Positions 8,054 to 11,780 of a DNA stretch of 11,780 nucleotides are shown one piece after another; positions within the stretch are counted from its first letter, which is position 1; each line of letters begins with the position of its first letter. Source of the DNA: Accumulibacter sp. (lineage in GTDB: Bacteria; Pseudomonadota; Gammaproteobacteria; Burkholderiales; Rhodocyclaceae); NCBI GenBank assembly GCA_031274075.1, contig JAISQQ010000191.1, positions 1-11,780 on the forward strand, written 5' to 3'. Both the position numbers and the translations under genes were made by a program. A model generated the notes under the pieces. The model worked only from the letters and a program-made list of their open reading frames with translations, had not been told where the DNA came from and did not search any database.

Positions 8054-8934
8054 GCGAGGCGGCCGCGCGCCGGGCCAACACCGAGCCGCGCTGGCTGCGC
8101 CTGGCGCTGACCGCCGTCGGACTCGGCTTCCTGTTCTTCTTCCTGGCGATGCCGCTGGCCGCGGTGTTCTCCCAGGCGTTTGCCGGCGGCTGGAACGCCT
8201 ACCTGGAAGGCTTGCGCCATCCCGACACGCTGTCGGCGGTCTGGCTGACCGTGTTCATCGCCGTCGTCGTGCTGCCTTTCAACGTCGCCTTCGGGGTCGC
8301 GGCGTCCTGGGCCATCGCCAAGTTCGATTTTCGCGGCAAGAGCCTGCTGATCACGCTGATCGACCTGCCCTTCGCCATTTCGCCGGTAGTCGCCGGGCTG
8401 GTCTTCCTGCTGATCTTCGGCGCGCAGGGGCTGTTCGGCCCGTGGCTCGGGGAGCACGACATCAAGATCGTCTTCGCCCTGCCGGGGATGGTCATCGTCA
8501 CGCTGTTCATCACCTTCCCGTTCGTCGCGCGCGAGCTGATTCCGCTGATGCAGGCGCAGGGCAAGGACGAAGAAGAAGCGGCCGTGTCGCTGGGCGCCTC
8601 GGGCTGGCAGATGTTCTTCCGCGTGACCCTGCCGAACATCCGCTGGGGCCTGCTGTACGGCGTGATCCTGGCCAACGCCCGGGCGATGGGCGAATTCGGC
8701 GCGGTATCGGTGGTTTCCGGGCACATCCGCGGCGAGACCAACACGCTGCCGCTGCACGTCGAGATCGTCTACAACGAGTACAACGCGATCGGCGCCTTCG
8801 CCGCCGCGTCGGTGTTGGCGCTGCTGGCGCTGGTGACGCTGGCGGCCAAGGCGCTGGTCGAATGGAAGATACGCCAGGAAACCGCGATGCGGCAGGCCGA
8901 CCTGCCGCCGGATGAGAGCAGCCCGCGTTCCTGA
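8050..8934 (+). CDS. cysW: Sulfate/thiosulfate ABC transporter permease CysW
   Basis: The 294-aa partner permease of CysT has a short cytoplasmic N-terminus (about 14 residues) and then about six TM helices. The EAA loop is at about 174-195 (EEEAAVSLGASGWQMFFRV). The CysW-type segment NARAMGEFGAVSVVSGHIRG and the motif TLPLHVEIVYNEYN follow. The start is GTG 8050, within the GTGA overlap with the cysT stop, preceded by AGGAAAGGA (8035-8043). An upstream in-frame start at 8005 lies inside cysT and would add a non-homologous leader. With CysT it forms the translocation channel. The gene stops 133 bp before cysA, an unusually wide gap for this operon, filled by a repeat. Confidence 0.95.
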   Translation: MSEAAARRANTEPRWLRLALTAVGLGFLFFFLAMPLAAVFSQAFAGGWNAYLEGLRHPDTLSAVWLTVFIAVVVLPFNVAFGVAASWAIAKFDFRGKSLLITLIDLPFAISPVVAGLVFLLIFGAQGLFGPWLGEHDIKIVFALPGMVIVTLFITFPFVARELIPLMQAQGKDEEEAAVSLGASGWQMFFRVTLPNIRWGLLYGVILANARAMGEFGAVSVVSGHIRGETNTLPLHVEIVYNEYNAIGAFAAASVLALLALVTLAAKALVEWKIRQETAMRQADLPPDESSPRS

Positions 8935-9051
8935 GTGAAAGGCGAAAGGTGAAAAAAATGAAATGTGGAAGCCGGATGAACGGGAAAAGCGGAAGCGCCG
9001 CGATGACTTTTCCACGTCTTGCGTGGCGTCCGATCGCCTTTCGCCTTCACC
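8935..9051 (+). repeat. Inverted heptamer repeats between cysW and cysA
   Basis: Three degenerate 7-bp units (GTGAAAG 8935-8941, GCGAAAG 8942-8948, GTGAAAA 8949-8955) begin directly after the cysW stop. The reverse complement of 9035-9050 (CGCCTTTCGCCTTCAC) matches 8935-8951 with one gap and one mismatch. Nested inside are GTGGAA (8965-8970) with TTCCAC (9010-9015) and the hairpin CCACG-TCTTG-CGTGG (9012-9026). The layout resembles the sbp/cysT junction but uses a different heptamer, and there is no terminator-like T-run. No gene is seen here; an in-frame ATG at 8963 lies inside this repeat and is not taken as the cysA start. Confidence 0.7.
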
Positions 9052-9067
9052 ACCTGGACATGAGACC

Positions 9068-10162
9068 ATGAGCATAGAAATCCATGGCGTCGGCAAACGT
9101 TTCGGCAGTTTCGTCGCGCTCGACGACGTCAATCTGCACATTCCGACCGGCGAGCTGGTCGCCCTGCTCGGCCCCTCGGGCTGCGGCAAGACCACGCTGC
9201 TGCGCATCATCGCCGGCATGGAAACGGCGGACGCCGGCCACATCAGTCTCGCTGGCGAGGAAGCCACGCAACTGCACGCGCGCGAGCGCAAGGTGGGCTT
9301 CGTCTTCCAGCACTATGCGCTGTTCCGGCACATGTCGGTGTTCGAGAACGTGGCCTTCGGCCTGCGCGTCAAGCCGCGCCGCGAACGGCCTTCGCCGGCC
9401 GAGATCCATCGCCGGGTGATGAGCCTCTTGAAGCTGGTGCAGCTCGACTGGCTGGCGGAACGCTATCCCTCGCAGCTCTCCGGCGGGCAGCGCCAGCGCA
9501 TCGCGCTGGCCCGCGCCCTGGCCGTCGAACCCAGGGTGCTGCTGCTCGATGAACCGTTCGGCGCGCTCGACGCCAAGGTGCGCAAGGAATTGCGCCGCTG
9601 GCTGCGCCGCCTGCACGACGAGATGCACGTCTCCAGCGTTTTCGTCACCCACGACCAGGAAGAGGCGCTCGAAGTCGCCGACCGCGTGGTGGTGATGAAC
9701 CGGGGGCGCATCGAACAGATCGGCACGCCCGACGAGGTGTATTCGAATCCGGTGTCGCCGTTCGTCTACCGCTTCCTGGGCGACGTAAACGTCTTCCACA
9801 GCCGCCTGCACGGCGCTTGGGCGGACGTCAGCCGCGAGCCGCCGGAGGCGGACGAAGCGACGCAGCCGCCATCCGGCGATCGCGGCCGGGCGCTCGCCTT
9901 CGTCCGTCCGCACGACATCCATATCGAGTCCGCGCCGATCGCCGGCGGGATCGAAGCGACGGTCCAGGACCTGCACACCATCGGCCCGCTGGTGCGGGTC
10001 GAACTGGCACACGCCTCGGAACTGGTGGAAGTGGAACTGACGCGCGAACGGGCGGACGCGCTACATCTGCAAAAAGGCCAGCGCGCCTGGCTGAAGCCGC
10101 GTCAGGTCAAGGTGTTCCAGGTTGCCGAAGAAGCGCTGGAGGAGGGCGGCTCGGGGATATGA
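9068..10162 (+). CDS. cysA: Sulfate/thiosulfate ABC transporter ATP-binding protein CysA
   Basis: The 364-aa ATPase energises the importer at the inner membrane. Motifs are intact: Walker [10 protein letters not shown] (35-43), Q-loop Q81 in [11 protein letters not shown] signature LSGGQRQR (137-144), Walker B LLLDEP (158-163), D-loop GALD (165-168) and switch His195 in VFVTHD. The C-terminal third (about 235-355) is a TOBE-type regulatory region, with [12 protein letters not shown] and a run that matches the usual CysA tail. The start is ATG 9068 ([13 protein letters not shown]), matching the normal N-terminus. Only a weak ribosome-binding site (CTGGA about 9054-9058) is visible, so translation may be lower than for the permeases. 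It ends the sulfate operon; the next 400 bp hold a repeat and no gene. Confidence 0.96.
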   Translation: MSIEIHGVGKRFGSFVALDDVNLHIPTGELVALLGPSGCGKTTLLRIIAGMETADAGHISLAGEEATQLHARERKVGFVFQHYALFRHMSVFENVAFGLRVKPRRERPSPAEIHRRVMSLLKLVQLDWLAERYPSQLSGGQRQRIALARALAVEPRVLLLDEPFGALDAKVRKELRRWLRRLHDEMHVSSVFVTHDQEEALEVADRVVVMNRGRIEQIGTPDEVYSNPVSPFVYRFLGDVNVFHSRLHGAWADVSREPPEADEATQPPSGDRGRALAFVRPHDIHIESAPIAGGIEATVQDLHTIGPLVRVELAHASELVEVELTRERADALHLQKGQRAWLKPRQVKVFQVAEEALEEGGSGI

Positions 10163-10191
10163 GTCTGGTTCGCGGTCAGATTCTGATTCCA

Positions 10192-10282
10192 TGAATCGAC
10201 CGGTGCGCGCGGAAATGGCGACGCTTACCGGGCGCTTCGCGCCCGCGAGAATTACTGATACCTGACATCTGATCCCTGATAT
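10192..10282 (+). repeat. Composite repeat copy B, left module: hairpin plus heptamer array
   Basis: This is the same-orientation copy of 5713-5810. It has the same 7-bp hairpin with a TTC loop (10229-10245) and four heptamer-period units (10256-10262, 10263-10269, 10270-10276, 10277-10283). The unit sequences have drifted from copy A, and about four bases are missing just before the array. It lies 29 bp after the cysA stop. The hairpin is not followed by a T-run, so a terminator role is uncertain. Bases 10163-10191 hold only a weak hairpin (GATTC-CAT-GAATC at 10185-10197) that runs into the module. Confidence 0.85.
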
Positions 10283-10427
10283 GTAGGGCGGGAAAGCGCA
10301 GCGCCTCCCGCCGGTCCTTTTCACGGCGCAACGCACCGCACGATTCAGGGGCCGTCGAATAATAGAGGCGGCGGCTGCGCCGCCGGAGAGAACGACCGGC
10401 GGGAGGCGCTACGCTTTCCCGCCCTAC
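10283..10427 (+). repeat. Composite repeat copy B, REPIN-like module with inverted core
   Basis: The arms at 10283-10312 and 10398-10427 are reverse complements at 29 of 30 positions. They are nearly identical to the arms of copy A, with GTAG at each outer end. The 85-bp core (10313-10397) matches the reverse complement of core A (5841-5925) at 79 of 85 positions, while the left flank is in direct orientation. Similarity to copy A stops within about one base of the right arm, so the arm end marks the element boundary. Confidence 0.87.
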
Positions 10428-10560
10428 GGGGTGCGCCGACGGTTGTGCGCCCGCGCCCAAGTGTGCCGGAGACCCGCGCCCCAGGAAAATCACCACGATG
10501 CCAACGACGCCACAGAGTCAATGGCCCTGCCGTGCTCCCAGAGAAGATCGTGAACAGGTT
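10428..10560. other. Intergenic stretch between composite repeat B and the convergent dehydrogenase gene
   Basis: These 133 bases separate convergent transcription of the sulfate operon and the - strand dehydrogenase. I see no gene, no strong hairpin and no terminator. A short frame on the - strand gives a hydrophobic run (LCGVVGIVVIFLG) that might be a relic of a membrane protein, but it has no start or support. Confidence 0.4.
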
Positions 10561-11517
10561 CTAATTGACGACATTGATCGGCGCACCCCGCGCAAAGGCC
10601 CGCAGGTTTTCCACAGCGATATCCATCAGACGCTGACGGCTTTCGCGCGGCGCCCAACTGATGTGTGGTGTGATGATGCAGTTCCTGGCCTTGAGCAAAG
10701 GGTTGTTCGCCAGAATGGGCTCGGTGCTGACGACATCCAGGCCGGCGGCATATACCTTGCCACTATTGAGCGCGTCGGCCAGATCCTGCTCCACGATCAG
10801 AGGGCCTCGGCTGTTGTTCAGCAGAATGACGCCGTCCTTCATCCTGGCGATGCTCTGTTTGTTGATCAGCCCCTCGGTTTCCGGCGTGAGCGGACAATGC
10901 AGGGCAATCACATCCGCGCTGGACAAGAGTTCCGGCAGATCCGCATAGCGGCATAGCTCGTTCTCCAGCGCCGGGTTTTTCATCGCATCGTATACCAGCA
11001 AATTCATGCCGAGCGCCATGGCGATGCGGCCCGTGGCCTGCCCGATACGGCCATAACCGATGATTCCCATCGTCTTGTGCGCCAGCTCGATCAGCGGGTG
11101 ATCCCAAAAACACCAGTCCTTGTTGTTCGTCCAGCGTCCCTCGCGCACGGCTTGATCGTGATGGCCGATGTGGTGGCATATCTCCAGAAGCAACGCGATG
11201 GCGAACTGCCCCACCGCGTCGGTTCCATAGGTGGGAATGTTGGCTACCGGAATGTTCCGCTCTCTGGCGGCCTGTATATCCACCACGTTATAGCCCGTCG
11301 CCAGGACACCGATGAATTTCAGGTTCGGGCATTGCAGGATGATATCCTTCGTGATCTTCACCTTGTTGGTAAACACCGCATCCGCGTCGCCAATACGCGC
11401 CAATGTCTCGCTCGCGTCGGTACGGTCATAGACAAGCGTTTCTCCAATAGCCTCGAAACCATTCCAGGAAAGATCGCCCGGGTTTTCGGTATAGCCGTCC
11501 AAAATTACCGTTTTCAT
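10561..11517 (-). CDS. NAD-dependent D-2-hydroxyacid dehydrogenase (hydroxypyruvate reductase/glycerate dehydrogenase type)
   Basis: This 318-aa cytoplasmic enzyme has the length and layout of the D-2-hydroxyacid dehydrogenase family. The catalytic domain is split around a Rossmann domain with GYGRIG (154-159) and Asp177 after the second strand, which favours NAD over NADP. Catalytic residues are in place: Arg237 in NNSRGPLI, Glu266 in DVVSTEP and His285 in PHISWA. The substrate pocket includes LATGYNVVD (72-80). The HISWA form and overall pattern suit glycerate dehydrogenase/hydroxypyruvate reductase, but lactate or other 2-hydroxyacids are possible, so no symbol is given. The ATG at 11517 has GAAGGAG at 11524-11530 six bases upstream. 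Third codon positions carry more A/T than the neighbours, suggesting a different history. It may be cotranscribed with the dehydrogenase fragment upstream, 166 bp away. Confidence 0.9.
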   Translation of the reverse strand: MKTVILDGYTENPGDLSWNGFEAIGETLVYDRTDASETLARIGDADAVFTNKVKITKDIILQCPNLKFIGVLATGYNVVDIQAARERNIPVANIPTYGTDAVGQFAIALLLEICHHIGHHDQAVREGRWTNNKDWCFWDHPLIELAHKTMGIIGYGRIGQATGRIAMALGMNLLVYDAMKNPALENELCRYADLPELLSSADVIALHCPLTPETEGLINKQSIARMKDGVILLNNSRGPLIVEQDLADALNSGKVYAAGLDVVSTEPILANNPLLKARNCIITPHISWAPRESRQRLMDIAVENLRAFARGAPINVVN

Positions 11518-11683
11518 TGGATTCTCCTTCTAATGAATTGATCGCATCATGGCTTGACAGGCCGGCTCGGAACAAGAAAAGTCAAACGGTTTCGCTAACG
11601 GATCCATAAGAGCGCTTGCCTGGCATGGCGTCCCGCGTCCAGTCAAGATGTGTGCGGCAAACGGGACGGTCTGCTGGTGCGGA

Positions 11684-11780
11684 TCAAGCCGATCTCTGTC
11701 CATTGACCGCATAATAACTGCGGATGACTTGGCTGTCGTCGGCCAGGCCCTCGCCACGTCCGGAGGCGGCGAGAAACATC
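11684..11780 (-). CDS. C-terminal fragment of a probable 3-hydroxyisobutyrate-dehydrogenase-family protein
   Basis: On the - strand, from the right edge to a TGA at 11684-11686, one frame gives 31 residues beginning MFLAASGRGEGLADDSQ and ending NGQRSA; the Met may be internal. The spacing of G-x-G and acidic-D-S-x-V-I resembles the last helix of beta-hydroxyacid dehydrogenases (3-hydroxyisobutyrate dehydrogenase, tartronate semialdehyde reductase). That is a recollected family pattern over a very short stretch. A role beside the hydroxypyruvate-type reductase in glyoxylate/glycerate metabolism would be coherent. The 153 bases between its stop and the dehydrogenase ribosome-binding site show no clear promoter or gene. 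Confidence 0.45.
   Translation of the reverse strand, partial: MFLAASGRGEGLADDSQVIRSYYAVNGQRSA

Noticed and set aside
8963..9067. N-terminal extension of CysA from an upstream in-frame ATG
   Set aside because: It would translate the repeat-containing spacer, lacks a ribosome-binding site, and the family N-terminus begins at 9068.
7465..9291. 608-codon open frame on the - strand opposite cysT, cysW and the start of cysA
   Set aside because: It crosses three real genes and two junctions on the other strand, has a low-complexity charged composition and shows no recognisable motif.
10428..10564. Relic of a membrane transporter gene on the - strand
   Set aside because: Two short pieces in different frames (LFTIFSGSTAGPL and LCGVVGIVVIFLG) could be joined by a frameshift, but they are too short to assign to any family.
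10498..10956. Open frame on the + strand opposite the end of the dehydrogenase gene
   Set aside because: It is antisense to conserved catalytic motifs (Arg237, Glu266, His285) and has no family features.
11530..11757. 75-codon - strand frame between the dehydrogenase and the right edge
   Set aside because: It has no ribosome-binding site or recognisable motif and overlaps, out of frame, the more plausible dehydrogenase C-terminus.

Overview
The window is high-GC, densely coding DNA that looks like a betaproteobacterium, possibly of the Rhodocyclales type. That placement is inferred from composition, the sulfate-transporter gene order and the repeat style, not from any marker gene. The left two thirds read on the + strand and the right end on the - strand.

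Region 1 (1-5509) is a two-gene signalling unit. A very large membrane hybrid sensor kinase enters from the left edge, with Cache, TM, HAMP, two PAS, HisKA, HATPase, two REC and HPt parts. One base after its stop comes a REC/HD-GYP response regulator, a predicted cyclic-di-GMP phosphodiesterase. Together they read as a complete phosphorelay from an external small-molecule sensor to c-di-GMP breakdown.

Region 2 (6084-10162) is a sulfate/thiosulfate ABC importer in the order sbp-cysT-cysW-cysA: periplasmic binding protein, two permeases and the ATPase. cysT and cysW overlap by 4 nt. The sbp/cysT and cysW/cysA junctions are both opened up by about 135 bp of inverted 7-bp-period repeats. Four consecutive genes, from the HD-GYP gene to cysW, use GTG or TTG starts.

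Region 3 (10561-11780) reads on the - strand. It holds an NAD-dependent D-2-hydroxyacid dehydrogenase (hydroxypyruvate/glycerate type) with visibly lower GC, preceded by what may be the last 31 codons of a 3-hydroxyisobutyrate-dehydrogenase-like gene entering from the right edge.

The most notable non-coding signal is a composite repeat present on both sides of the sulfate operon (5713-5955 and 10192-10427). Each copy has a left module, a hairpin followed by a heptamer array, joined to a REPIN-like module of two inverted REP-like arms that begin GTAG and enclose an 85-bp core. The left modules and arms are in the same orientation in the two copies, but the 85-bp cores are inverted relative to each other at 79/85 identity. 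I found no CRISPR array, rRNA, tRNA, insertion sequence, phage gene or obviously new protein system.
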